64,000 nucleotides of DNA from Lenzites betulinus (Eukaryota; Basidiomycota; Agaricomycetes; Polyporales; Polyporaceae): positions 62,001 through 126,000 of the forward strand of contig JABYQU010000071.1 in the NCBI GenBank assembly GCA_022264855.1. Direction: 5' to 3'. The notes under the pieces are model-generated. The model made no database searches. It saw nothing but the letters and a program-made list of their open reading frames with translations, and had not been told where the DNA came from. How positions within the stretch are numbered: the stretch's first letter is position 1; each line of letters opens with the position of its first letter. The translations under genes were made by a program, and so were the position numbers. This document shows, in pieces, positions 43,379 through 54,527 of the stretch.

Positions 43379-44984
43379 ATGTCTGAACCCGCGAAGCAGG
43401 AAGCCACGGCCACGGCCACGAAGCCGGAGGAGTCCACCGCGGCGGCGGACCTGACAAAATACAAGGTGCGTCCCGCGGCAGGCGGCGGGCGGCGCGCACC
43501 GCTTAGCTTTTTCACTGGCGAGCGGGACCGCGGTAGTGACCTCGTTCGCTTGCGCACGCGCACGCGTTTTGCACACGTAGACTGCGGCGGACATCGTGAA
43601 CGGCGTGACCAAGAAGCTCATCGAGCTCGCCGTCGAGGGCGCGAAGGTGATCGACCTCTGCGTCCAGGGCGACAAGCTCCTCGAGCAGGGCACCGGCGCC
43701 GTGTACAACAAGGCCGTCAAGGGCGTGAAGGTCAGCAAAGGTGCGTCGCGATTTCCCTCTCGCAGCGCGCCCCTCGCTCAATTTCTTTCGCGGATGCGCT
43801 CGTTCGCGCGCAGGCATCGCGTTCCCGACGAGCATCTCCGTGAACAACACCGTCGCGCACTTTTCGCCGGTCGAGTCGGATCCGTCCGCGGGCCAGACGC
43901 TCGCTAAGGGCGACGTCGTGAAGATCCACCTCGGCGCGCACATCGACGGCTTCGCCGCCGTCAGCGCGGAGACCGTCGTGGTCGGCGCGTCCGCCTCGGA
44001 GCCCGTCACTGGCCGGAAGGCAGATGTCATCCAGGCAGCGTGGCACGCGGCCGAGGTCGCGATGCGGCTAATCAAGGTTGGGAACAAAAACTGGCAGGTC
44101 ACGGACGCGGTCGGCAAGGTCGCCGCCGCGTTCGACTGCAAGCCCGTCGAGGGTGCGTTGCAGACATGCAATTTTCGATGTTGGTATTGGTTAGCTCATC
44201 GGGCGTAACACAGGCATGCTTTCGTGCCAACACGCGCAGAACGTTATCGATGGCAAGAAGCGCATTATCCTCAACCCCGTACGTTCGCGCTTCTGGAGAG
44301 ACCTGACAGAAACTGACCAGTCTGCAGAGCGAAGGGCAAAAGAAGGAGTTCGAGACTGCGACGTTCGCGGAGAATGAGGTCTGGGGTATTGATATTCTCA
44401 TTTCCTCGGGCGAGGATGGCAAGGTACGTGCTACGCCACTCCACGTTATCACTCTACACCTTGCTGATTCGTGAAAAGGCTCGTCTTGAGGAGTCAAGAA
44501 CGACGATCTACCAGAAAGAGTCCGCAGTTACTTACCAGCTCAAGATGAAGACATCGCGTGCCGTATTCTCCGAGGTGCAGAAGAAGGCTGGCGCGTTCCC
44601 CTTCAACCTGCGCTGCCTTGAGGATGAGAAGCGTGCTCGTCTTGGTCTGCAAGAGGCGGTACAACACGGCCTTGTCAAGCCCTACGAGGTTATGTGAGTC
44701 ACCTCTTACTTCAATCTTTTCCATGCGGATCTAACAAACCATATCGCAGCTTCACTCCCGCGAACACCTTCGTCGCTGCATTCCATTTCACGATCGCGCT
44801 CCTTCCCGGTGGCCCGTCATTGATCACTCACCCCCCGGCGTGGTTCAAGCCCGAGATCGTCAAGTCGGAGAAGCAGCTAGAGGACGCGGAGCTCAAGGAG
44901 CTCTTGACGAAGCCCCTACGCGAGAGCAAGAAGTCGAAGAAGAAGGCAAAGGCTGACGCCGAGGCTGGTAACGATGAGGCCTGA
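43379..44984 (+). CDS. EBP1/PA2G4-like protein, M24 (methionine aminopeptidase) fold
   Basis: Seven exons (43379-43465, 43581-43740, 43814-44152, 44214-44278, 44328-44423, 44479-44693, 44750-44984) give 398 residues, the usual length. The pita-bread fold is visible in AADIVNGVTKKLIELAVEGAK, GIAFPTSISVNNTVAHFSP, GDVVKIHLGAHIDGFAAVSA, QNVIDGKKRIIL and EVWGIDILISSGEDGKARLE. The family has lost aminopeptidase metal ligands and instead binds ribosomes and pre-ribosomal RNA, linking growth signals to ribosome production. The Lys-rich C-terminus (SKKSKKKAKAD) fits nucleolar or RNA binding. It converges with PCC1. Confidence 0.93.
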
Positions 44985-45080
44985 ACCTCGCAGGCATTCG
45001 GCGAATGAAGAGGGTGTGTGTGTGCAAGATACAATCACGTCGTGTAGCTGCAATTGCATGTAACAACAATGGACTCTCCA

Positions 45081-45479
45081 CTATCTTGACAAGGGGGCGC
45101 GTTCTGCGTCTTCTCCAAATTCCCCGATCGTGCGCACGACGAGATCCACGTTTTCGAGGAAAGCGTTCGATGTCAGACGTGCTAATCGAACCGTCAGGGT
45201 AGTGAAGGTCCTGTTGACCTCCCAATCAATCTTTTGAATAACGCGTGTAGAAAGACTGCTTACGCGACGAGGATATTTTCCTCCACTGTTAGTGATCTCT
45301 TCACAACCTCTGGCTGCAGTTCGCGATCGACGTCGATGACTTGTTTCGCTATATTCGCGTGTTTTTCAGACGCGAAAGGGATCCGCATCGTGCTTATTGG
45401 CACATTTAAGTATGAAGTGGTATTCTGCGCGAGGCGGTCCTTACATCGTATGCCATTGCGGGTCTTCTGCAGCAGACAT
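45081..45479 (-). CDS. PCC1: EKC/KEOPS complex subunit PCC1
   Basis: Three small exons (45479-45445, 45392-45264, 45210-45081) give 97 residues, the normal Pcc1 size. The protein starts MSAAEDPQWHTITMRIPFAS, continues EKHANIAKQVIDVDRELQP and ENILVATFTTLTVRLARLTS, and ends with NAFLENVDLVVRTIGEFGED. This beta-alpha-beta-beta-alpha pattern and the HT.T..IPF start are those of Pcc1. KEOPS makes the t6A modification of tRNAs that read ANN codons and also affects telomeres and transcription; Pcc1 binds Kae1 and forms dimers. The gene is hidden among longer shadow ORFs. Its 3' end is 96 bp from the EBP1-like gene, convergent. Confidence 0.88.
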
Positions 45480-46003
45480 TGTGGTGGTGTAGATCCAAGA
45501 CAGCAATGTCGATCTAACTGAGATCTCTTGTTTAGATCGACGACTCGCGGAGCGCCGCCTCGGACCAACTGTTCCTCGACGCACCATGAGCTCTCCGCTG
45601 CAATGCCTCACAAACCTCTACATACCCACAAACTTGAAGGATCCTTAATGATGACGCTTGACGCGATTTGCGAACTGATACATACGGCGGCGGATGGTAC
45701 CAAGCTGCCGCAACAGCCCGCATCGGTGTCGTCTTTCCACAAACTAGCAGCCCGAGAACTCGACTTGTGTTTTTCTAAGCGCAGAAAGGGACGCATGACT
45801 TCATCTCGGAACCTTTGCCTATCGTCACCGCGCCGAGGATCCGAGTGGCAATGTGTGAAGGCGAAACCCGCAGCCCACACGTGTAGACACTGGTACCTCG
45901 CGCTCTCCACAATCCTCAGTGTCCTCGTGGCTACGGCGCAAACAATACTCCACATCCTTCTGTACTCTTGACAATCATCTCAACACGCGTTCTGCAGTCT
46001 GCC
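45480..46003. other. Region upstream of PCC1 and the APH-like gene
   Basis: 524 bp that must contain the PCC1 promoter and probably the 5' part of the APH-like gene. A plus-strand ORF ending at 45971 has a hydrophobic end but no family resemblance; it may include an unresolved first exon of the next gene. Left unassigned. Confidence 0.4.
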
Positions 46004-47606
46004 ATGCTTAATACTGCCCTGAAAGCAAGGATCGCTGACAATCTAGGCTCCGACGTTCAGGATGCAAGACTTACAGCTAAAGGTAGGTCCCTCCTCAGCG
46101 TTACCAGACAATGCGCAGTGTAGCTTATGTATCTTCGACCTGACAGATGAGATGACAATGGTCTGTCGTGCTTGAAGAAAACACCCCAATTGGCTACTGA
46201 TACAGTACTCCCTCTCCGCAGAAATATGATCTCTTGCTTGCGGATGACCGTACAGTTGTACTTTATATGCCCTGCTTCAGTGCCACTAGTCCTATCGTTG
46301 AGTGCGAGGTAGCTATGAGGAGCATGTCGAGTGGATACCTCTATCTGATTATAGATTCTAGGCGGCGACCGCACGGTATCTATCGTGTCAGACAACGCTA
46401 CCAACACCCAAGATACTTCACTGCGGCTACCACGAAGAAAATGAATCAACTATCTATTATGCTATCTTTGAAAAGGTCCTGCCCCCGTTTCGCAAAGACG
46501 TTTTTGAGCTGACTGTTATCTAGCCCTCTGGTACGAGCCTGGACGTTTTATTCCCTAAATTATCAATACAAGAACAGGACCTGATTGTGGCCAACATCGC
46601 ACGATGGATGATCGAACTCTTCCGACACCGTTTCAATAAGATTGGAAGCCTCACTGGTGGGTCCGGGGACATAGGTCCCGTGTCTTCTAAGCTATTCTAC
46701 GACGAGGGGCGGTCGAGGCTCTCCCTGGACCGCGGGCCGTTCACCTCCTCCAGAGCGTATTACTTGGCATGCGCACAGAGGGAACTCGATGCAAGCCGGA
46801 TGCTGTTCGCGCAGGACGCACCTCCGTCCTATCAGCGCGATCTCGAAGACTCCCGGCTGATGGTCGAGCGGATAACCGGGCTGCTCTGCGACCTGACCAA
46901 TCGGTGTCATGGGCTCGACGACGACGATCCGGAAATGGCACCGTTCTCGCTCGACATACACGACATTACTCTCAAGGACATCTTCGTCGCCCCCGATAAC
47001 CCGACCAATATAGTACGTCTTATTTTGGGAGAGAATCAAGGGTATCAATATCTCATTATCGCAGGTTGCGGTCACCGGGTGGCGATTCGTCACCACACGC
47101 CCACTGTGGTGTTGCGCACGGCTACCTGCCTGGCTTTCGCCCTCCATGACTACCCAGACCCATCATGCAAGACTGGCGAATATATTCAAAGCTGAAGTCG
47201 CGCGTCTCGAAGGACTGGACTCCTTGTTCTTACGCGCATTGGACCTCGAGGACGCCCGGTCTACCCTCGACGACCTGTCAAACTATGACGCATTCCGGGA
47301 CGGCTTCCTGCTGCTTCCGGCCCTCGAGAACATGTGAGTCGCCGCCCCTAAGTCTGCGGTCGCGTTTTCTCATCAACCCGCCACAGTCTCGCCACCCTGC
47401 CTGGTCATGAGGATTTCGCGGGCTTGAACGCGCTGCTGGACCCCACGACGCTGCCGGGGCGGGTCGCACGCATCAACCTCCTCACGCGCGGGTCCAATGC
47501 AATGTTCCTCGCCATGACCCCCCCGCGGAGTCCGCTGATGGATGCCGTGAAAGACGAAGGCACGGAAAAGGGAATGCCCCCCGACAGCTCAGTGCTTGTT
47601 ACGTAG
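46004..47606 (+). CDS. APH/ChoK-family phosphotransferase-like protein, probably catalytically degenerate
   Basis: A multi-exon gene of the aminoglycoside-phosphotransferase/kinase-like family. Recognisable parts are ALKARIADNLGSDVQ (46004-46082), KYDLLLADDRTVVLYMPC (from 46222), ENESTIYYAIFEK followed after an intron by PSGTSLDVLFPKLSIQEQD, ANIARWMIELFRHRFNKIG, the catalytic loop FSLDIHDITLKDIFV and, after an intron at 46992, VAVTGWRFVTTRPLW. In active members the loop has Asn where this has Asp (LKDIF), and the DW metal motif is GW here. Both changes predict loss of phosphotransfer. The 3' exons are open to the stop at 47606. The 5' exon joins are not settled. Fungi carry many such genes of unknown substrate. 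Confidence 0.72.
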
Positions 47607-47996
47607 CATCTGCGCGTGCGTTCCTACGCCCCGCCTGCCAGAAGCCGCCGCTTCGCAAGCATATGTACTTATCCGGCCTGGGGCTGCCACACTGGCCCTG
47701 CGTTGGGTTCGCGCGTCGCTGGATTTGAATTCAGGCCTTCCAGGGTTCTCGGAGAGCGTCGTGGCTTCTAGCCCGCTCGGACTCGTGCCCTGTGCAGACT
47801 CAATGCTGCTATATCGAGCAGCCAGTAGGCCCGCTGCAGATGCACTCCGTCGCCCGCGTGGAGACGTCCAGCTGCACACCGTAGCTGTTCCATTCCGAGA
47901 GCAGAAGCAAAGCGGGTTCGAAAGTATGAAAAGACAATAAGGATAACGTGTGGGATGGATGCGTCGTAACAGTTTGGAGCCTGAGCATGGCAAATA
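47607..47996. other. Convergent region between APH-like and DUF6534 genes
   Basis: 390 bp between two 3' ends. No gene, repeat or RNA was recognised. Confidence 0.5.
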
Positions 47997-50183
47997 CTAT
48001 CGTGTCCCCATGCAGGGGCACACCTCCCGTTCGGTGACGGAGGATGATGGGCCCTCGATTCCGCCGCCCTTGAACTTTGCCTTAGAGAAGACCATGTCCG
48101 GGAGACTTAATGCTCTCTGCAAACATATCATTGGTCGTTTGAAATACGTAATGACAGGCGACGCACACTCACCGAAGAGGGCCTGCGAGCCATTGGGGTG
48201 TGTGAAGGGGGAATGATGGAACCATTCGAACGGACAGAGATGTCCGGCACGGAAGAGAAAATTGCGGTGTCGCCCCGCGATGCGTGTGGTGTAGGGAAGA
48301 ACGACCTTGCGTTGAGACATGCCATGAAGGAGTTGGCGTAGACTGGACGAGGGATTTAATCACGGACGAGATGACGTGGGGTTCACGATACTCACGCTTG
48401 CCCATGATAAAATCGGTAGCTATAAACCAAGCCGTCCATGGAAGCACTGTGAACTATGTGAACTCATCAGCTCGTCATCATCGAAGAGGCAGGCGCAACG
48501 CGGGCCGCATACTGCAATCAAGCGGACTAGTGCGGCCACTCTGCACAATATTAAGTCGCCTATACGACAGCTGGGGTAGCAGGAAGGAACGTACGTGACT
48601 AGTACACATCGGTTGATGGCGAATGTTACGAGCTGCATTGTGAACGTTTGCACTCTCGGGCTATTACCCAAGAAACGCTGTCAGCAGGTTCACTCAATGT
48701 CGTTGATATGGTACATGCCTATCAAATTCCGGCGTGCGACCTCGGGATAGTTGTATAAGAGTGCCGGCGATGAATGCGTCTGACAGAACGGCGAGGAGCG
48801 TATAAGGAAGGGCGGCGGAGAACTGGGAGAAACGGCATGAATTTGGGCATATGACACCGTCAGGGCTGGAGTGACTTACAGCTATCCGCGACAATGAGTC
48901 CAGCGCCGAGCTTCTCTACCAATCAGCGGCGCCCCAGACGGCCATAAATACCCTCACCTATGGAACGTGGAAACCACCTTGACAGTGGCACCTGGTGGAT
49001 GAATCAGCAGTGGGCTACTGCCAGGTACACAAGAAGGCTCACATGCGCCCAGGACTACGTGGGCGAGGACAAAGACGGTCTGTATGTCATTAGCAATGAT
49101 CGAACGTGATAACTCTGGCATAGCGAGTCTCACCAAAAGAGACGGAAGCGTATATCTCGTAAAGCTAGTCTGGCATACTACCATGGAATTAGCCCGACAC
49201 GCGCTCGACGATGATTGGAAAGCCCACGCTTGTGAATCCTCTTGATAAAGAAGCTGCAATGCGGGCTAAGTTTACGCGTTGCTCCATATAGCGACTGTTG
49301 ACGTACCTTTGCACTACGGCAGCAACGATGAGCTTAGAGAGTGCATCAGGATGTCATCTACTGGTAGAGATGTATATTGCCTACGTTTAATACCCCCGAG
49401 GCCTTGAGTCATGACACGGTGAGCGAGGCGATTCGTGTTCAGGCGTGTAAGTCTATAACTTACGAAAAACGAACTGCATGACCGTCGCGTGGTCAACATC
49501 CGTGAATGACACACATCCGCATCAGAGTGACACGTACCGCCTTGCCAATGATTCGTGACCAGAAACCGACCCCGTGCTGACCATTCCCCACTGTGATGCA
49601 CGAGCATGTAGCGTAATCGGACCGCTAAGACCTCCGTAGCAACTCACCGCCCAATAGTATAGCCCATGACAGACTGGGGCACTCGTCAGCTAACGCTGAG
49701 CACAAATTCCGGTGGGCCCTCACCGAGTATAACGTTCACCGAATCGAGGGCCCTACGAGGCTTTGAGCCTCGTTGACTCGTCTAGCAATCAATAGGCGAT
49801 TTTATACTTACCATACGAGCAGAACCTGCGACGATTAGTCTCTGACCGTGTATCCCCACGAGTACACTAAACAGAACTCACCCATACTTTCAGTTCGGGG
49901 CTATCTCGTGGAAACCTGATCAGATATACATATGTCTACACAACGTCAACTTCAGCACTGCACAGTCCACCTTCCCGCGGAGAAACTGGGTCGCGTACCT
50001 GCAAGGTACTGATTCCGTAAAGACTGTGTGGAGTGCATGACGTGAGCATGGTACTGCGGATCTCGAGGAACAACTCGCGACGGCTGTGCCGCGATTCAGT
50101 GCCACTGACAAGGTCGAAATCATTTGCCCGATGAGAAGTGCGCCTGTGTACACAAAGGACTCTGCATCAGCACCTCGCGGCAT
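47997..50183 (-). CDS. DUF6534-type multi-pass membrane protein
   Basis: Many small exons on the minus strand spell the family signature of basidiomycete DUF6534 proteins. In order they give TGALLIGQMIST (start ATG at 50183), LYGISTLQ, TYVYLIRFPRDSPELKVW, ALDSVNVIL, APVCHGLYYWA, FFIKRIHKRGLSNH, TVFVLAHVVLG, LPYTLLAVLSDAFIAGTLIQ, SRGRTPEFDR, VQTFTMQLVTFAINRCVLVT, FTVLPWTAWFIATDFIMGK and YANSFMACLNARS, ending with a polar tail and a stop at 47997. The last blocks match the conserved NTGLLTS and LY.NSLLATLNAR positions. Around seven membrane helices are expected. Its role is unknown. Not every splice site is settled, so the exact length is open. Confidence 0.78.
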
Positions 50184-52533
50184 TGAACACGGGAGAACTG
50201 CGCGTGCTTACCGAGATCGTCATTGTAGCGATGCCCCATTTACGCCGGCAAAGAGCAAACCAAAGCAAGCGAACGCCAGCGCGTCCCGAGGAGAGAGGGT
50301 GTCTTAGGAGAGGGGGTGTCTTAACTCGAACACGAACCAAGCTCGCAACCGACGCACGGAACAGGAAACCAGCACGGGCGGGATCGAGGACAGCACGGAG
50401 ACCGAGGCACGGAGCGGAAGCGAATCCTGACACGTCCACCCGGGTCTGCATATTATAACCGACTTCTGCTCGCCGCCGCGCCCCCGTGCCCCAGGCCGCA
50501 TACACTCGGACGCAGTCTCCAGACCAGAGGGGCGACGCATGGGAAGCGCGAACCACGCTGCGAATGGAACTCCGCCCCTGTGTGTGTGAACGACACACAA
50601 ACCCTGCAGCCTGCAGGCCTTGGCGCGTGGGAGCGCCGTGACGCGCACTGGGCCCTCCCCGCGCGAGGGGTAGCGTACTGCGTGCACGCGCCCACGCAGG
50701 CCCACGGGAGGGGGCGCATTGTATTGGCAGCCTGCTTCGGCCCGCGGGAGCCCACGCCCCCCGGTGAGAGCAGGATTGTCAGTGTGTTGGACATACGGAC
50801 GATCCTACGCCACTGGCGCGGCGCGTGGGCGACGGAGGGTCCGTATAGGCCCCGAGCAGCGGAAGGCATGGCAACGCGCCCTTGGGCTATCTCCTGGTTA
50901 TGGTGGGCGTTGTGAGCAGCCTCTATCGTGTGCCGGGCCGCTCACAGCGGCTCGCGATGGATCAGTCCGTCTGACGTACGAGCTCTCGGGCACGGCGCAC
51001 ACGGACTCCGCGGCTTCCCAGCAGGCATTTGCTGGATGCTTTGCGGCTCAAATCCGGGAAAATATTCTCTGGTGCTCGCTGTAGCTGATACCGTCGCCCT
51101 GGAGGGGAATCCTGCGGTTGGACCTGGGCTTGGCACAGCTTAGAGGAATGCTGCGATTACACAACGCAGAGCCGTCCGTAGTGGCGGGCTCCCGACTCGG
51201 AAGCAAAGCGCACAACTGCTAGAAGGCACAATATGGGCGGATCAGGCATGAACGGTTCACGATCCCTGGTACAACGTACCAGACCGGTGGAGAGGAACTC
51301 TGTCGGTACCGAGGACCCGGGTGCCCTCGCACAGTGCGGCGCACACTTAAGGCGTGCTGGGCCAGATACCGTACTCGGGGGCGTCATATGACGACGACGA
51401 TCTAGAGCGTCCGCACCAGAGAAGACACATATCGCAACGCTGCGCTAGCGGCGGAAAAGGTTAATTTACCGCCATCAGCGTTGCACATGGAGGGATCTAT
51501 ATACGAACTCACCAGCAGCAACCGCGCCGTGAACGCGCGAACGGGAACACATTCGGCACCGAGCCCATCCCGCCGCCTCTCCCGGATGCCGCTCCCCGTC
51601 CGTGACATCGCGAGTCCAGAAGCATTCCGCCATTGCATACCCCCGCGCCGTCCTCTCATTCTGAGGGCGCCGCCCACCCAGAGCTCGCACACGCTTGTGC
51701 GGCGGCCGACAGGCTCTCGTAACGCGTTCGAAGAAGTCGAATCCGCGAGATGTCAGGAGATGTCCTGATGCATCTGCGACGAACCATCCCGCTCTTGTCA
51801 GATTCGCAGTGGATCGCCCAGGCACTATCAATGTCACTCACCGAGCGCGTCCCGCGGTCCCGCACCCCCCACTGAAGAACTGTTCGGCACCGAGGGGCGC
51901 ATCCCGTCTGACCCTGGAGGCGATACGTCAGAAGCCCTATGTACGCCCATACGCCAAACCTTTCCATTCTTCGGACCGACCGACGGCCGGTGGGCGGGAG
52001 CGGGCGTCGATCTTGGTGGGATTGAGGCCCGCGCTGTTCTGTCATCCGGCGATGCATAATACGGGGCGGTCATTAAGAACAATTCGTGGCGCGACAACTA
52101 CATAGGTAAAACACACGGCAAGAAAATAATCAGGGGGGCGGGGGCGGGGGCGGGGGCGACGGCGAGATGGAGAGGAAATAGCGATATATGGGAAAAGCAG
52201 AAGAGGACGAGCGGCGGCGGCGGAGCCGTCGGAGGTGTATGGTGTATCGCAGACAGGGAAAAAGAGGGAGTGCGGATCGGAAGGGATGATACCGCCGGAT
52301 GTCATGTGGACATGCGGCCGCCCACCATTCCTAAGGCCCGTACGTACCTACGCTATCGTATGGGAGTATATGGCACAAAGGGGTCGGAGAAAGGTGAAAA
52401 AACCAGAGCATCAGTCACCCGTCCAGTCGATAGACAATATACACGTAAAAGGCGATATGGCGAGAAAAGCGTGGCGCCTGCTTCTCAGAAGAGCATCCCC
52501 TGCAAGTTGGGCAGGAAGGAGCTGCGAGATCCG
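50184..52533. other. Gene-poor 2.35-kb region
   Basis: No ORF here resembles a known family, and the longest frames are short, overlapping and on both strands. Features seen are a 17-bp imperfect direct repeat at about 50290-50325 (gagagagggtgtctta-like units) and a G-rich motif at 52133-52156. The DUF6534 promoter must lie at the left end. The remainder may be decayed transposon sequence, but no terminal repeats or domain remnants were found. Confidence 0.5.
52133..52156 (+). other. G-quadruplex-forming motif
   Basis: Four runs of five or six G are separated by single C residues, which fits a stable intramolecular quadruplex. It lies about 380 bp beyond the stop codon of the Bqt4-like gene, on the strand opposite to that gene. 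Confidence 0.8.
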
Positions 52534-53930
52534 CTAGTCAGCCAATGGCACACACGATATTTCAGAGCGGGCGACATACATAGCACCCAATCCCGCAGCG
52601 AATGCAAGTGCGCCCCACGCGAGGGACTTGCGCTCCGGGGGGAGCTGACCCAGCAACCGGACTCTGCTGTTGGTCGCAACAGCGCGCTCGGTGACCTCTT
52701 CTAGCTCGCCAGACTCCTTGAAGTTGAAGCGAAGCTCCTTGGGCTCATCCTCCCTGGGGCGTTTGACGCCAGCCGGCTCCTCCTCAGTCAACGCCTTCTC
52801 TGTCTCGTGCTGGCTTGGGCTCGGAGCAAGCTCTCCCTCTGCCTCTTCTTGCTGTTGCACTTTAGCCGCCTTGCGATCCGCTTTCAACTTGGCGATCAGC
52901 TCTTTCTGCTCCCGGATATCCTCATGCATATTGGGCTCCGCGACCTTCGCAGCCTCGACATCCTCATCCACCGCCGTCTCGTCTGATCCAGCGGGGGTCG
53001 GCATTGCGTCCCGGGCAGCCTTTCGCGTCCGGGGCGTCTTCGGGGCAACAAGAGGTTGAGCAGGCGACGTGGGTGCACTTGGGCTCTTGAGGCGTGCCGA
53101 GCGGCGTGGGGCGGGGGAAGTGGCAACACGAGAGGGCGGAGGGGAAGGCGGGACCGCTGCTGGCTCTTTCACGGGCGAAGTAGCGGCGGCCGTCGCTGCA
53201 GTAGGCGATGCTTCACGACGACGCTTGGCTGGGGCCGGGCCGGGCTCAGCGGTTGGAGAGGCTGTCGGGGTGGGCTGTTGGGCGTTGCGTGCGCGACGGA
53301 ACGTCGTGTTGGGATCGGGGACGGCAGCAGCGAGCGCGGGGATGATGTCGTGCAGCCCGTAGCTGTCCGCGAGGTAGAGCGCTACATCCGGGGTAACCCA
53401 CGTCCCTGCGAAACGCGCCTTACCGGACTTGTTCGCGCCTGAGGTGTCGAAGGACATTTTCACCCAGTTCGTCTCGCCCCGCTCCGCCTCGTCGCTGGCG
53501 GTTGGGTACGCCGCACGGAACATCGTGGTGAGGCTGATCGCGCCCGTGTCGAGTCTACGGAGGATGAAGGCGTGTCCGGTGGGCTGCGATGCGGTCAGTA
53601 TGGAGCGCAAAAACGCGTACGGAAGTACGGGAAGGGGCACGCACGGTGGGGATCTTGATTCTGCCCACCTGTGTGGTTGTGTCAGCATTGTTCTCCGAGC
53701 GCAGATCGGGCATCACGCACGATGGTAGACTGTCCATCTCTCACAATCTCCTGAAACTTGACTGCAGGCGATTTCGACGCGTCGACTATTGAAGAGATGA
53801 GGGTCCGCGGCGGGAGAGAAGGGCGGGGAGACGTACACTGTCTGATATGCGGGTTGACATGATCCTGGGGAAGCGGGGGACGCGGTACGCCCGGCTTTGG
53901 GACCGCGTAGTGCTTGCCGTTGGCAGGCAT
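52534..53930 (-). CDS. Bqt4-like APSES/KilA-N domain protein, tail-anchored at the nuclear envelope
   Basis: Four exons (53930-53837, 53785-53721, 53668-53645, 53583-52534) give 410 residues. The N-terminal KilA-N/APSES DNA-binding-like domain reads PAVKFQEIVRDGQSTIV, VGRIKIPT, PTGHAFILRRLDTGAISLTT and FAGTWVTPDVALYLADSYGL. A disordered Pro/Ala/Arg-rich middle with KRRREASP and PRRSARLK (nuclear signals) follows, then a Glu/Lys coiled-coil-like helix (REQKELIAKLKADRKAAK). One C-terminal hydrophobic segment, SLAWGALAFAAGLGAMYVA, acts as a membrane anchor. This matches fission-yeast Bqt4, an inner nuclear membrane protein that anchors telomeres. An ordinary APSES transcription factor would lack the C-terminal anchor. 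Confidence 0.88.
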
Positions 53931-54527
53931 GGGTTCGGTGTGGGCGCGAGGAGAGGTTCGGCGGGAAAAGCGGGGAGGGGCGTGGCGGACTCGCGATCTC
54001 TCTCGCCCAACAGCGCGCGTTGTGGCAGGGGCCAGGAGGTTAGACGCCCGTCTCCCATCAGCCGCCTTCCAAACATCCCTTTCATTCTCCGCCGGCATCT
54101 CCCGGCGCCCTCTGAGGCAGGTCTCGTTGTTCAACGTCTCTTCGTTCTCCTCCAGCGTTCGACTCTGAGCCCTCTGACGCCACCAGTGAGCACGATAACA
54201 CGCAGTCAACCACCATATACTTCTGCAAAGTCCACATCGCCCCTCAATTAGCACTTCCTAGTACTGTTGCTACGACTCGATGTAACAATTGCTAACAATT
54301 GAAAGTCACAGAGACATGAGCTCAAGCCTGAACATACGTTGCATTGATAATTGAGAGACTACCGTTGCCAACCCGCGGAGCCTTTAGGGCTCTGATTCTC
54401 ACTTCGACAAAATCGACGTGCGTACATCCTAGGCAGCCCAACCTTGAAACGCTGCCCCACTTCGGTACGTACGCGTCCAGGCATTCTTGCTCTCATAACT
54501 GACGTACTAACACGACTAAGTGAAATC
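53931..54527. promoter_or_regulatory. Divergent region (Bqt4-like gene / F-box copy 1)
   Basis: 597 bp between opposed starts. It should contain the Bqt4-like promoter. CT-rich and TA-rich tracts occur, but no specific element was recognised. Confidence 0.45.

Noticed and set aside
45528..45971. 147-codon plus-strand ORF upstream of the APH-like gene as a separate gene
   Set aside because: No family resemblance and poor composition; part may be an unresolved first exon, so it was left unassigned.
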